Of a stretch of 64,000 nt of DNA, positions 12,881-49,849 are shown piece by piece. The stretch lies in contig BROG01000140.1 in NCBI GenBank assembly GCA_030159075.1, positions 62,001 to 126,000 on the forward strand. Direction: 5' to 3'. The notes under the pieces were generated by a model. That model saw nothing but the letters and a program-made list of their open reading frames with translations, did not search any database and was not told the DNA's origin. The stretch is from Atrina japonica. Taxonomy: Eukaryota; Mollusca; Bivalvia; Pterioida; Pinnidae. The first letter of the stretch is position 1. Each line of letters starts with the position of its first letter. A program made the translations under genes and the position numbers.

Positions 12881-12914
12881 ACTTGACATAGTCTTGACAC
12901 ACATAATAACACAA

Positions 12915-13795
12915 AGTGAATAACGCTTTATAAACCAGTTTTTCTGTGATATTATATACTCGATTTAGTGACTTAATACATAACGCTTTACACAGCAGTC
13001 TTTCTGTGATATTTTATACTCAATATAATGTCTAAATATATAATGCTTTACATAGCAGTCTTCCTGTTATATTTTATACTTGATGTAGTGACTTTTAGGA
13101 CATAAAGCTTTCCATAACAGTCTTCCTGATATATTTTATACTCGGTCACTAAATACATAACGCTTCATATAGCAGACTTTCTGTTATATCTTATACTCTT
13201 GACTAAATACATAACGCTTTTTATATCAGTCTTCCTATTATATTTTATACTGGATGTGGTCACTAAATACATAACGCTTCATATAGCAGACATTCTGTTA
13301 TATCCTGTACTCGTGACTAAATACATAACGCTTTATACAGCAGTCTTTCTGTTATATTTTATACTCGATGTGGTCGCTAAATACATAACGCTTTATATAT
13401 ATATATATATATATCAGTCTTTCTATTATATTTTATACTCGTGACTAAATACATAACGCTTTATACAGCAGTCTTTCTGTTATATTTTATACTCGATGTG
13501 GTCGCTAAATACATAACGCTATATATATATATATATATATATCTGTCTTTCTATTATATTTTTTTACTCGTGACTAAATACATAACGCTTTATATATCAG
13601 TCTTTCTATTATATTTTTTACTCGTGACTAAATACATAACGCTTTATATATCAGTCTTTCTATTATATTTGTTTACTCGTGACTAAATACACAACGCTTT
13701 ATTTATCAGTCTTTCTGTTATATCTTATACTCGTGACTAAATACATAACGCTTCAAATAGCAGTCAGTTATATTTTATATGCAGTGATTTTTGTC
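12915..13795. repeat. Minisatellite, about 54-62-bp unit
   Basis: About 15 units containing ACTAAATACATAACGCTTTA, CAGTCTTTCTGTTATATTTT and TACTCG. Two units carry a (TA)n expansion near 13396 and 13521. Confidence 0.92.
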
Positions 13796-13797
13796 AT

Positions 13798-14400
13798 CCT
13801 AACTACACACAATAACAAAGTTCGCGAATTACCCACACGGTTTAACACGTAACTACACACAATAACAAAGTTTGCGAATTACTCACACGGTTAAACACCT
13901 AACTACACACAATAACAAAGTTTGCAAATTACTCACATGGTTAAACACCTAATTACACACAATAACAAAGTTTGCGAATAACTCACACGGTTAAACACCT
14001 AACTACACATACTAACAAAGTTTGCGAATTACTCACATGGTTAAACACATAATAACAAAGTTTGCGAATTACTCACATGGTTAAACACCTAACTACACAC
14101 AATGACAAAGTTCGCGAATAACTTACACGATTAAACACCTAACTACACATAATAATAAAGTTTGCGAATTACTCACACGGTTAAACACCTAACTACACAC
14201 AATAACAAAGTTTGCGAATTAATCACACGGTCGCGAATTACTCACACGGTTAAATACATAACTATACACAATAACAAAGTTCGTGAATAACTCACACGGT
14301 TAAACACCTAACTACACAAAATAACAAAGTTTGCGAATTAATCACACGGTCGCGAATTACTCACACGGTTAAATACATAACTACACACAATAACAAAGAT
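13798..14400. repeat. Minisatellite, 50-bp unit, about 12 copies
   Basis: Units contain AACTACACACAATAACAAAG and TTTGCGAATTACTCACACGG. One internal sub-duplication of TCGCGAATTACTCACACGG occurs twice. Confidence 0.93.
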
Positions 14401-14424
14401 ACATATATTTAGTATGTATGACCA

Positions 14425-14905
14425 CATAATTCTTTTGTCATATAAGCCCCTAAAATACTGCAATTGGTTGTGTAGGTCAATCAACAAAAAGTGGTACATC
14501 CGGGTCATATAAGCCCCTATAATACTACAAGTGGTTGTGAAGTTCCATTAACAAAAAGTGGCACATCCGGGTCATATAAGCCCCTATAAAATTAAATTGG
14601 TTGTGAAAGTCCATCAACAAAAAGTGGTACATCCGGGTCATATAAGCCCCTATGATACTGCAATGATTTGTGTAGCTCCATCAACATACATCCGTGTCAT
14701 ATAAGCCCCTATAATACTGCAATGATTTGTGTAGCTCCATCAACATACATCCGGGTCATATAAGCCCCTATAATACTGCAATGATTTGTGTAGCTCCATC
14801 AACATACATCCGGGTCATATAAGCCCCTATAATACTGCAATGATTTGTGTAGCTCCATCAACATACATCCGGGTCATATAAGCCCCTATAATACTGCAAT
14901 TGGTT
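14425..14905. repeat. Minisatellite, 59-66-bp unit, about 8 copies
   Basis: Units contain GGGTCATATAAGCCCCTATA and AATACTGCAATGATTTGTG. The first units are longer, with an AAAAAGTGG insert; the later ones are nearly identical. Confidence 0.93.
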
Positions 14906-15058
14906 GTATTTCATTGTGATTTGTATTTTAGTGACATGGTGATAAATAGAAATTTTGTAACGTTATATACCTACTGTTTAGTCTTGGCGGGAATGAAGTG
15001 CAATAGAAAATGGCCTAGAACGCTAACATAATCAATGTCCTTTTGTTCTATTTGGTAA

Positions 15059-15808
15059 ATTAATTGTCTACTGTAGATCAAATGTACATATAATTGTCTA
15101 CTGTAGATCAAATGTATATAGAATTGTCTACTGTAGATCAAACATGTACATAGAATTGTCTACTGTAGATCAAATGTACATAGAATTGTCTACTGTAGAT
15201 CAAATGTACATAGAATTGTCTACTGTAGATCAAATGTACATAGAATTGTCTACTGTAGATCAAACATGTACATAGAATTGTCTACTGTAGATCAAACATG
15301 TACATAGAATTGTCTACTGTAGATCAAACATGTACATATAATTGTCTACTGTAGATCAAATGTACATAGAATTGTCTATGTGTCAAAACTGTAGATCAAA
15401 TTGTCTACTGTACAACATGTACATAGAATTGTCTACTGTAGATCAAACATGTACATAGAATTGTCTACTGTAGATCAAACATGTACATAAAATTGTCTAC
15501 TGTAGATCAAACATGTACATATAATTGTCTACCGTAGATCAAACATGTACATAGAATTGTCTACTGTAGATCAAACATGTACATATAATTGTCTACTGTA
15601 GATCAAACATGTACATAGAATTGTCTACTGTAGATCAAACATGTACATAGAATTGTCTACTGTAGATCAAACATGTACATAAAATTGTCTACTGTAGATC
15701 AAACATGTACATAGAATTGTCTACTGTAGATCAAATGTACATAGAATTGTCTACTGTAGATCAAAAATGTACATAGAATTGTCTACGGTAGATCAAACAT
15801 GTACATAA
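15059..15808. repeat. Minisatellite, 32-bp unit, about 24 copies
   Basis: The unit core is AATTGTCTACTGTAGATCAA followed by ACATGTACATAG. Some units are shortened by a few bases (AAATGTACATAG). The array ends about 255 bp before the TRPA1 start codon. Confidence 0.95.
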
Positions 15809-16064
15809 ATTTTTTCAATTTTTTCGGTTTCGTGACTTTTAAAGCGTGGTAATCAATGACGGATCATGTAACATATTATAAAATGGATTCAATCCCAACT
15901 GATAACGTATTTGCTGACGACAGATACATATTATTTACTATAATGATTTTGTTTACAAGTTTTAAATATCTCTTTCTGGTGTGGCGTAAAATGAGCCATG
16001 GATTGTCGATGATATTTAAAGGGAAATTTTCCTTAAGTTCACACATATATAAAGTACATCTAAA

Positions 16065-41853
<25,789 letters not shown>

Positions 41854-42078
41854 GCAATACTTTCTTGATTTTCACGATTGTCGCGTTCTTTGACAGAGGT
41901 TCAGTCTATATGGCGGTGTTCACGTGTTATCGATTTCTTAGGAAATTCCAACACCAAACGAAACAATTTATATGTAAAGACTATACAAATGAATGTAATA
42001 CAGGGGATACCTCTTCCTTTATTATCTTTACAATATAGTGTATACCTGTACCTTTATTATCTTTACTATTACTGTGTC

Positions 42079-42232
42079 GTAATCGTAATTTCAAAACATT
42101 AAATCATCTGTTCCAATATTGTTTATATTTGTACTCGTAATTTCAAAACATCATTAATGAAATCATTTGCTCCAATATTGTTTATATGGGTACTCGTAAT
42201 TTCAAAACATCATTAATTAAATCGTCTGCTAA
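42079..42232. repeat. Three-copy tandem repeat in the TRPA1 3' region
   Basis: About 64-bp units with CGTAATTTCAAAACAT and CCAATATTGTTTATAT, starting about 225 bp after the stop codon. The array may lie in the 3' UTR. Confidence 0.75.
42098..42103 (+). terminator. Candidate variant polyadenylation signal ATTAAA
   Basis: The first ATTAAA after the TRPA1 stop, about 245 bp downstream. No AATAAA was seen closer. Weak evidence on its own. Confidence 0.3.
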
Positions 42233-42539
42233 ATGCGACTGTCTAAAGAAACAAAGTGAGCATTCGAGAACGCATTCCATGATAATTTTGGAAATCCATT
42301 GTTAATGCGAAACATTGTATGTTATATAAATGATATATCAAAGCACTGAAAGTACTAATACGAGTTGATGGCAATCGTAAGTTTTAATGAAGTATAATAC
42401 ACTCAGTATACTGAATACTGTTTAATTCGGTAAAATAAGGTTTTACAAAAAAGTAAATACAAATCGGGTCAGACATTTGGCCAAACTTGAGTAGTTATGG
42501 CTTATTTATTATGCAACAAACTGATAGATCTGCGATATG

Positions 42540-43215
42540 ATTATAAAATCTTGTGCTTATAAACATCGTTTCATCGATATTAAAGTTTTATGCGACAGGT
42601 CAGTATTATATACTTCCTATCAGTAGCCTTAAATTTTTAGGTCAATACGTGTACATGTAAAACATTTTCACAACTTCAAAGACTGCCGCGAGTTTCTCAT
42701 CAGTTAAGATCACGTGAATGAGGAATGACGCAACTTTAATGTCCAACTTCATGGACAAATCTTGCCAATACACAGTAAGGGAAACTTGACCAAAACTCAT
42801 TTGCATATTAATCGTGCGCAAAAATTGTTAACAGTCCAGTCTATCACTTTTAATGTCAATTCTATCACAAGAGTATAATGGTAAAAAATAATTGAAAAGT
42901 AACATTCTAAAGCAAATTTATAATATCTTAAAATTCATAAAGGACGCTGAACTGACCTTTAATAGAATATATTACAACGGGTCTTGTAGACCTATATTTT
43001 ACGGCGAATTATTAATATACGAATAAAAGTGTGATTTGGAAATTTCAATCTTGAAGATGAGTTTCTGTTGCTGAAATGCACATACATGTGTAATTTTGCG
43101 TCAATATAATGTGTTATTAACCTCATACTGCAAAACATGCTTTGACTTGTTCCAAAACAACAACTTTACATCACATAACTGCGTTGATGTTCCATCAACT
43201 CGTAATAATGATAAA
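42540..43215 (-). repeat. Dispersed repeat, inverted copy of 51825-52610
   Basis: Shares GACTGCCGCGAGTTTCTCAT, TTGCCAATACACAGTAAGG, AAGTGTGATTTGGAAATTTC and CGTTTCATCGATATTAAA with the reverse complement of the other copy. No coding frame or termini recognised. Confidence 0.7.
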
Positions 43216-43642
43216 TCCACGTGTATTTTTATCATTTATGCCTCGATGTTTAATGTCTGTCTTTAGATATTATACCATTTATCATTGTCAATCAAAGAGG
43301 GAAAAGTACATGTAAATTAATAGTGAAATATTATTTTGTTTATGTTTTTATATTAAAATTCTTAAAGTCTGTGATGTTGTCTCATGTTTTCAAAATACAA
43401 GAACCAAATTAGGATTCAGATCAATAGAAAAGGTCACAGCAACTATTGATATATAAAATTGGAATTAATCACGGTGTAATATTCCACCAGATCTAGTATC
43501 CGTAGATAAAACGTAACGTCAAATATCTGACGCAATACCAGCGACGTCAAAACTCCATTTGCTTATTGTTGAACTTATTCTGTATTGCTGGTATTGACCG
43601 GGATTTCTTCAGTAACTTTGGAACTTTTGTTGTGTAAATCAG

Positions 43643-44262
43643 ATGTGGATACTTAAAAATTCTAAACAGCTTTTAGAAAATTTGAAGGCACACAATTTTT
43701 CTCGAATTCACAGTATCAAAACTTATGATTTCTCAACTCTTTACACTACTATTCCACATAAAAAATTAAAAGAAAGACTTTTTAGCATCATAGACAACTG
43801 CTTTTTCACTAAAGGTGGTACCCGAAAATTTAAATATCTAGTGATTGGCTATCAGGATACTTATTTCGTCAAACACCACTCTGATTCTACACATAAGTAT
43901 ACTGAAGTTGATATAAAAAACATGCTGGAATTTCTAATAGACAATATATTTGTAATGTTCGGAGACGTGGTCTTTCAACAAACTGTCGGCATTCCTATGG
44001 GAACCAATTGTGCTCCTTTATTGGCCGACCTGTTCCTTTATTCATACGAAGCAAACTTCATTCAGAAACTGCTGCTGAATCAAAAGAAGAAAAAGTAAGC
44101 GGTGTCCTTTAATTTGACATTTAGATATATCGACGACGTTTTGTCAATTAATAATGACAATTTTCATACATATGTCAATGCGATATATCCCAGCGAACTA
44201 GAAATTAAAGATACAACAGAATCAAGTACACACGCTTCATACTTAGACATTTTACTTACAGA
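43643..44262 (+). pseudogene. Penelope-like reverse transcriptase with one nonsense codon
   Basis: The best-preserved RT in the window. Motifs in order: KTYDFSTLYTTIPHKKLK (motif A), VGIPMGTNCAPLLADLFLYS (motif B), FRYIDDVLSINN (motif C, catalytic YIDD), LEIKDTTESSTHASYLDILL. The frame is kept across 43643-44262 except for an in-frame TAA at 44096; other copies have a sense codon there. It is 5' truncated and breaks off after SYLDILLT into unrelated sequence, so no complete enzyme is possible. Confidence 0.8.
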
Positions 44263-44608
44263 ATTTTGTCTGTCCACGACGAGGCTTACCGAGTCATGGA
44301 CTAAGAAAAATTTGAGACCTAGGATTGAGATTTCGCTATTCCTCCCTCAAAATGGTGTTTGACTGTTGCAACAGTTAAGAGAAGCAAGTACACCAATATG
44401 CAGACGATAACAACACTTTAAACAGTATTTCTGACACTTCCGGAATGGGCTTATCTCACCCTGGAAGGTGAGATAACATTTCCCCCCACATCTAAATTTG
44501 TGTACATATCAGTCTTAAGTGAGAGAAATTTATTTTCTTCTGTTATTTCGAACTCCAATTTTATGATACAGCCATGCTGTCAGAGTGCAAAGACCAAATC
44601 ATATTATT

Positions 44609-44695
44609 GTAACTGTTAGTCGCGCGTAAACAATTAAAAATAAGACAAAATAGCTGTTAGTCGCGCGTAAACAATTAAAAATAAGACAAAATAGC
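44609..44695. repeat. Perfect 42-bp direct duplication
   Basis: GTTAGTCGCGCGTAAACAAT with its following A-rich sequence occurs twice in tandem without mismatch, so it is recent. Confidence 0.85.
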
Positions 44696-44992
44696 CCATA
44701 TAGCCAGATTATACAAATGTATAAGGAATAAGAAATGGCAGTGAATATAAAGTAAATGTGTCACTTTTATAACATGAAACAATCTAATTTTTTCTTGATT
44801 CATTTTAAAACCGATTCTAACTAGAAGATTAAATTCATATGTAACTGACGAATCTTCTGATACCATTATTTCCTTTTGGTTTAATTTTGATGACATATGA
44901 CATACAATATGATATACTTGAACAGTTATAGAAGATCAAGTATATGGAACATAATCCTTTCCCGTGGACTAAAGATTATTTTTTAAAGTAGA

Positions 44993-45036
44993 GGTCAAGT
45001 GATGAAGTCTAATTGACAGAAACAAGCGTCTTGAGC
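44993..45036 (+). ncRNA. Hammerhead ribozyme, array unit 1 (mutated core)
   Basis: GGTCAA/TTGAGC helix I, GUC/GAC helix II, GAAA and GUC present. The core begins GTGATGA (C3 to G) and helix III is weakened. Probably inactive. Confidence 0.7.
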
Positions 45037-45322
45037 ATTATAACTTTGGTATTATGTTTGTAATATTTATAATCACTTGTCACTGCTTGTGGACCGTTTG
45101 AGTCCCAGAGGGTATACATAAACCTAGTATCTTATATTTCGGTACCAGCTGATAATCTTATACTAAAGTAATATTTCGCACTAATAACACCACTTAAATT
45201 CTAAATTCTTCAAAAATTAATTACAGTGGTTATTCTTAGACGGATTTGGTTATACATTTAGATTTATTATCTGGCCTTGTATGATACCACATTTTCTTTA
45301 GAAAATAATATTTTAAATTGGA

Positions 45323-45360
45323 GGTCAACTGATAAGGTCTAATTAACAGAAACGATCGCA
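45323..45360 (+). ncRNA. Hammerhead ribozyme, array unit 2 (3' deletion)
   Basis: Core CTGATAA (G8 to A). The 3' arm of helix I is deleted directly after CGATCGC. Confidence 0.65.
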
Positions 45361-45628
45361 TTATAACTTTGGTATTATGTTTACAATATTTATAACCACT
45401 AAGTCGTTGCCACTGCTGGTGGACCGTTTGAGTCCCCTAGTACCTTGTATTTTTGTACCGGCTGATAATCTTACACTAAAGTAATATTTTGCACTGATAA
45501 CACTATTAATAAAACAAAGTATTTCTTTACAGAGGTTACTCTCAAACAGATTCTGTTATGCATTTAGATTTATAATTTGGCCTTGTATGAGACCATATTT
45601 TCTTTAGAAAATAATATTTTAAATTGAA

Positions 45629-45656
45629 GGTCAAATAACAGAAACTATTGTCTTGA
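45629..45656 (+). ncRNA. Hammerhead ribozyme, array unit 3 (core deleted)
   Basis: GGTCAA runs directly into AACAGAAA; the CUGAUGA core and part of helix II are missing. The GTC and TTGAAC end remains. Confidence 0.65.
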
Positions 45657-45961
45657 ACACTATAACTTTGATATTATGTTAGTATTTATAACCACTAGGT
45701 CTTTGCCAATGCTGGTGGGTCATTTGAGTCCCCGAGAGTATACATAAACCTGGTACCCTGTATATCGGTACCAGCTGAAAATCTTATACTAAAGTAATAT
45801 TTCGCACTAATAACATCATTTAATTTCTAAATTCATCAAAAACTAAGATAGTAATGTTTTTAAAGTGGTAACTCTTTGACGGATTTAGTAATGCATTTAG
45901 ATTTATTATCTGGTCTTGTATGATACCACATTTTCTTTAGAAAATAATATTTTAAATTGGA

Positions 45962-46005
45962 GCTCAACTGACGAAGTAAAATTGACAGAAACGATCGTCT
46001 TGAGC
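45962..46005 (+). ncRNA. Hammerhead ribozyme, array unit 4 (core intact)
   Basis: Helix I GCTCAA/TTGAGC pairs 6 of 6. The core is CTGACGA, which fits CUGANGA. GAAA is present, helix III is ACG/CGU with an AU loop, and the cleavage site is GUC. Helix II is reduced to about two pairs (GUA against GAC). This is the best candidate for activity in the array. Confidence 0.78.
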
Positions 46006-46129
46006 ATTATAACTTTGGTATTATGTTTATATTTAAGTGATCTCTTATGTGGTATTAAACTCGTTTCAAGACCAAATTATATGAACTGTGACATACTGAT
46101 GACCAGATTAAGTGACCTGTAATGGTTGC

Positions 46130-46450
46130 TGAGCGCGTTTAACCCCCATATGGAATAATTTGCTCGATATCTGTAACTCGGTTGATTGGGTTATCCTTCT
46201 ATGTGATAATGTAATAAAAGATGTTAATAATGTTGACATTGATTTGATTACTCTCGTACATTTGTAACTGGCGTACCTCGGTTGGCTAAAATAACCTATG
46301 TACAAGAATGCGATACTTTGGACATTTAATTTTATTTTTTTACGTTTGTAACTGGAGTAACTCAGTTGATAGAAGAATCTTTGTATGTACAAGTGGTTGA
46401 TAATTTTGTAATTAATTTGTGTATTCCCGTACATTTGTAATTGGGATAAT
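46130..46450 (+). repeat. Three-copy tandem repeat, about 120 bp, weakly tRNA-like
   Basis: Units contain TTTGTAACTGGAGTAACTC with GTTGATAGAAG and TATGTACAAG, similar in order to a tRNA A box and anticodon arm. Probably decayed SINE heads; there is no intact tRNA. Confidence 0.4.
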
Positions 46451-46534
46451 ATGTTAATAGAGTATTCTGACTGCATGACGGCGAATGATGTAATATCCAT
46501 CATATGACTTGTGTTAAGACCCTGACATTTGTGT

Positions 46535-46700
46535 GGAAATATTATTAAAATACCAAAGTTATAATTTTACTAACGAGACCAAAACAAAGACTCAAGACGA
46601 TCATTTTTGTCAATCAGTTTAGCTTCAATTTAAAATAAATGTATATTTCGGAAATAAAAAGTAGTGATCATACAAGGCCAAATAATAAATATGTTTAAGT
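46535..46700 (-). repeat. Hammerhead-bearing repeat, partial single copy
   Basis: The minus strand keeps TGATCGTCTTGAGT and flanks typical of the family (AATACCAAAGTTATAA, CATACAAGGCCAAATAA). About 10 bases of the ribozyme core are deleted (46590-46623). Confidence 0.6.
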
Positions 46701-49240
46701 GAACCCTCTGTAATATGAATATCTTAGCTGAAATAAATTGATGATACAGTTTAATTAGTCTCTTACCTTTTGCTTTACTCATTGACAATTTAATCATGTC
46801 CTTGGTATCTAAGTTACGTTTCTTATTATTGCGATGTGAAAAAAATCTATCAATTAACCATCAACTGAGATACACTTCGGATACTATTTCTCTATATAAT
46901 ATTTTTCCTATGTACAAGAGTTGGATGATTGAGTTTTATAAATGCTGTACATTTCTGAAAGGCGATATAAATACGAGATAGTTTATATGCAGAGGGTGAT
47001 TTGCATCTAAAAAACCTGAATTCCAGTATATTTTTAAACCAGGGGCCCTTTTTATCAAGAAGTCATAAGTGTGGAATTATTTGATCTTAGAAGACATAAC
47101 TTAAGATCGTTTTTTTATATCTGATCTTATCGCAGATCTAGTGGACAACTCACATGACGCTACGAGAATGACCAGATTATTCATTAAAATAAATGTGGTT
47201 AAACCTTTAACGAGTAATGGCAATGATAGTGCAATTAAATAATCCAAATTTTTTTTTGTTACTGCAAATGATGACGCAGACAAATCTACCCACAAGGGAA
47301 ATACGCAATTTTATGAAATAATACATTTTATAATTGACTGTGAGAGTTGTTAATGGCATACTGGGCTTAATCTTAATTTTTCTGAGATACAATTTCAATC
47401 CTATAATATCGATCAGTGTAAAAATAACACCAAACTAGCTTTACTCGTTAACAAATCTTTCAGTGATCTCAATACTCTTATTATTATTATATAAACTACA
47501 TTAATGTCCGTCTATGATATACGAACTTCTCTCTTTTGTATAAGCTTTATCATTTCTATGTATAATTCATGTTGAGTCATTTAGACAGAAACATTTGACG
47601 GCGTTGCTTTACTCTTTCGGGAATTTATAAATTTATCACGGTCAGCTACCTTTAACATCGTTTAAATTGATTTTCTAAACAATATTTAACAATTAAAGCA
47701 AGCACTAGTAATCAAAGGGTCTTTCAAATTAGAATACGAATCTTTGTGTTGATAGCAAAGTTATGTTCCAAATTCTGATACTAAAACTCCTATCAATTTA
47801 CCAAGCTTGCATCAATCTCATTTTGTATTCTTTATACATCGATAACGTTCATTTGTTGAACACAACTCCGCCTCTCCCGATGTTAACTATTTGAGTAGGT
47901 GTGTTTGCATTAAATACAAAACATATGTTTCGCTCACAAAGACGTACTACGAAATTAACCTTTCTCAAAATATGCATGTCATTTCGCAAGACCAATGCCT
48001 AAATTCTAGATAATTCCAGATTTTATGATTAAAGGAAAGGTAGATAAAAATTAAAAGTTCTAATTCTTCAACCTGTCATTGTCTTTGTAGTTTCAATTTA
48101 TGTTTACCATTTAATCTCCCTTTCTAAAACTTTTGCTTGAACGAATTAGATACTTTGAGTTTAAATATTGTACTTGACATTTTGTTTTACGTCGAATGAT
48201 ATTTATAGGATATATTTCAATATTGGGCATTATTTTTATTAGAATATATGTACAGACGTTTACAGTTATGGAAAAGATTTAAAAAAACTGGAACTAAATT
48301 GAAATAAATTTTTATTGTGAAAATGATAGATGATGGTGTCTGTAGGCGCACGTGTGTAAATTAGAAAATAAGTAAAACAGTAAGATAGTTGAGTATTCAT
48401 TTTGTCAAGTGGAAATATATCAAAAGCATCAAGCTCTCATTAACCCTTTCAAGCCTAAAGACCATAATAGACTGGCCTTAAACAACAGAAAAGAGCATAC
48501 CATCCAGATACATAGGGGTGAAAAGGTTAAAATAGCAAAAATAGGTAAATGTTATGATATTGACATACGAGGGTGTTTCTCGACCGTTGAGGATATCCAT
48601 CAGATTTACAATTGCGATTATTTTTATATTATTTCCAAAATCAAAATATGAAGGTTAAATAATATCAAATAATAAATCTTCCTCTTCGAACACCTGTAAG
48701 CTCTCAGACACATTTTATGTTATTGGCTATTTAATCAATTTTCTTTTGATTTGTCGCCGGACTTTCAATTTATCTTTGATTTACAATCATGCGGTTTGAT
48801 TTTCTTGTAGCGTTTTTTTTTTTTACAATTTCTGTTATTGAGAGATTTATTGTTCTAAAAAATTCAGGTACTATATAACCGGAAATCTGTATGTCCTACT
48901 GGTAAGAGATAACTGCTAAATACAGTTGCAAATTGCGCTATAAAATTATAGGCCCTAACAGTTTACAGTTTAAACGTCATAACAGTTTGTTGATCCAATA
49001 CTTGCGCACTGAAAATCGTTTATCATATTACAAACGGTAGTTCAGTTATAAGTTATATTTCTACATTTGTTGGTAACCACATTTAAATTAAATGTCCCAC
49101 GATCATTCCACGGTATGGCTATACATTGTAAATACACGGGACTTTAAACCTTGTAAATTTGTTCACAGTTAACTTAAGCAGACGAATCATTTCTGATATG
49201 TGGAGAGGACAGAATTATACACTAACTATTTAAAGTTTAC
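46700..49240. other. Intergenic stretch, nothing firm
   Basis: No exon, RT or tandem array recognised. The 80-codon frame at 48409-48651 shows no motif I know. The end of this stretch should hold the promoter of the second TRPA1 paralogue; no TATA box at a convincing distance was seen. Confidence 0.4.
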
Positions 49241-49243
49241 AAA

Positions 49244-49423
49244 ATGTCAGGCGATTGTAAAGATTCAGATATGAATGGATTACGAAAACTATTTCGGAAT
49301 AGATCTACAAGGAAAAAGAAATTGGACAAACATGAGAATAGTATTTGCCTGTTAAATGTGTTAGATAGTCCATGTCTGAACAGAACAAGAGATTTATTTG
49401 GGGAGAACGAGTCACCGTTTGAA
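49244..49423 (+). CDS. Second TRPA1 paralogue, exon 1 (60 aa)
   Basis: Starts MSGDCKDSDMNGLRKLFRNR after an in-frame TAA at 49223 and ends ESPFE at a GTAAGA donor, phase 0. The order of features matches exon 1 of the complete TRPA1 gene: M-S, a G-[IL]-R-[NK] motif, a basic stretch, CLL, a D-x-P turn and final FE. The next exon in the same phase is at 61715, so intron 1 is 12.3 kb. Confidence 0.8.
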
Positions 49424-49619
49424 GTAAGATTTTGTTTATTTCAGATTTGCATATTGTCCGTTAATGTATGTATAGACGATTTCAGTAAATTACTATATAA
49501 AGCAAACACTTAGTAATTTAAGTTACAGACAATATTTACAGACGTTTTATTTGATTAACAGAGTCTGTAATGTTAGTTATTTTGAATATCGAGTTAAGTT
49601 GGAAAACTAGCGTCAATGC

Positions 49620-49843
<224 letters not shown>

Positions 49844-49849
49844 AGCAAT

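Larger units (their letters stand above)
44960..46030 (+). mobile_element. Retrozyme-like tandem array of hammerhead monomers
   Basis: Three full monomers plus partial ends. Successive ribozyme positions are 44993, 45323, 45629 and 45962, so the spacing is 330, 306 and 333 bp. Each monomer has the ribozyme, then TATAACTTTGGTATTATG, GGTGGACCGTTTGAGTCCC, AGCTGATAATCTTA and AGATTTATTATCTGGCCTTG. No protein frame. Direct repeats of ribozyme-bearing units are the genomic form of retrozymes. The array lies between the two TRPA1 paralogues. Confidence 0.75.

Noticed and set aside
12111..12914. 267-codon minus-strand repeat protein
   Set aside because: Entirely made of a 24-bp minisatellite whose length preserves frame; the opposite strand is equally open.
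11988..15808. CRISPR-like array because of regular repeats
   Set aside because: Head-to-tail satellites without unique spacers in a eukaryotic genome.
16046..16053. TATA box (TATATAAA) for TRPA1
   Set aside because: Only 11 bp before the start codon, too close unless an unseen 5' exon exists.
46130..46450. True tRNA genes
   Set aside because: A-box-like order only; acceptor stem and TPsiC arm cannot be formed.
48409..48651. 80-codon frame before the second paralogue
   Set aside because: No recognisable motif or splice pattern; length is within chance for this AT-rich region.
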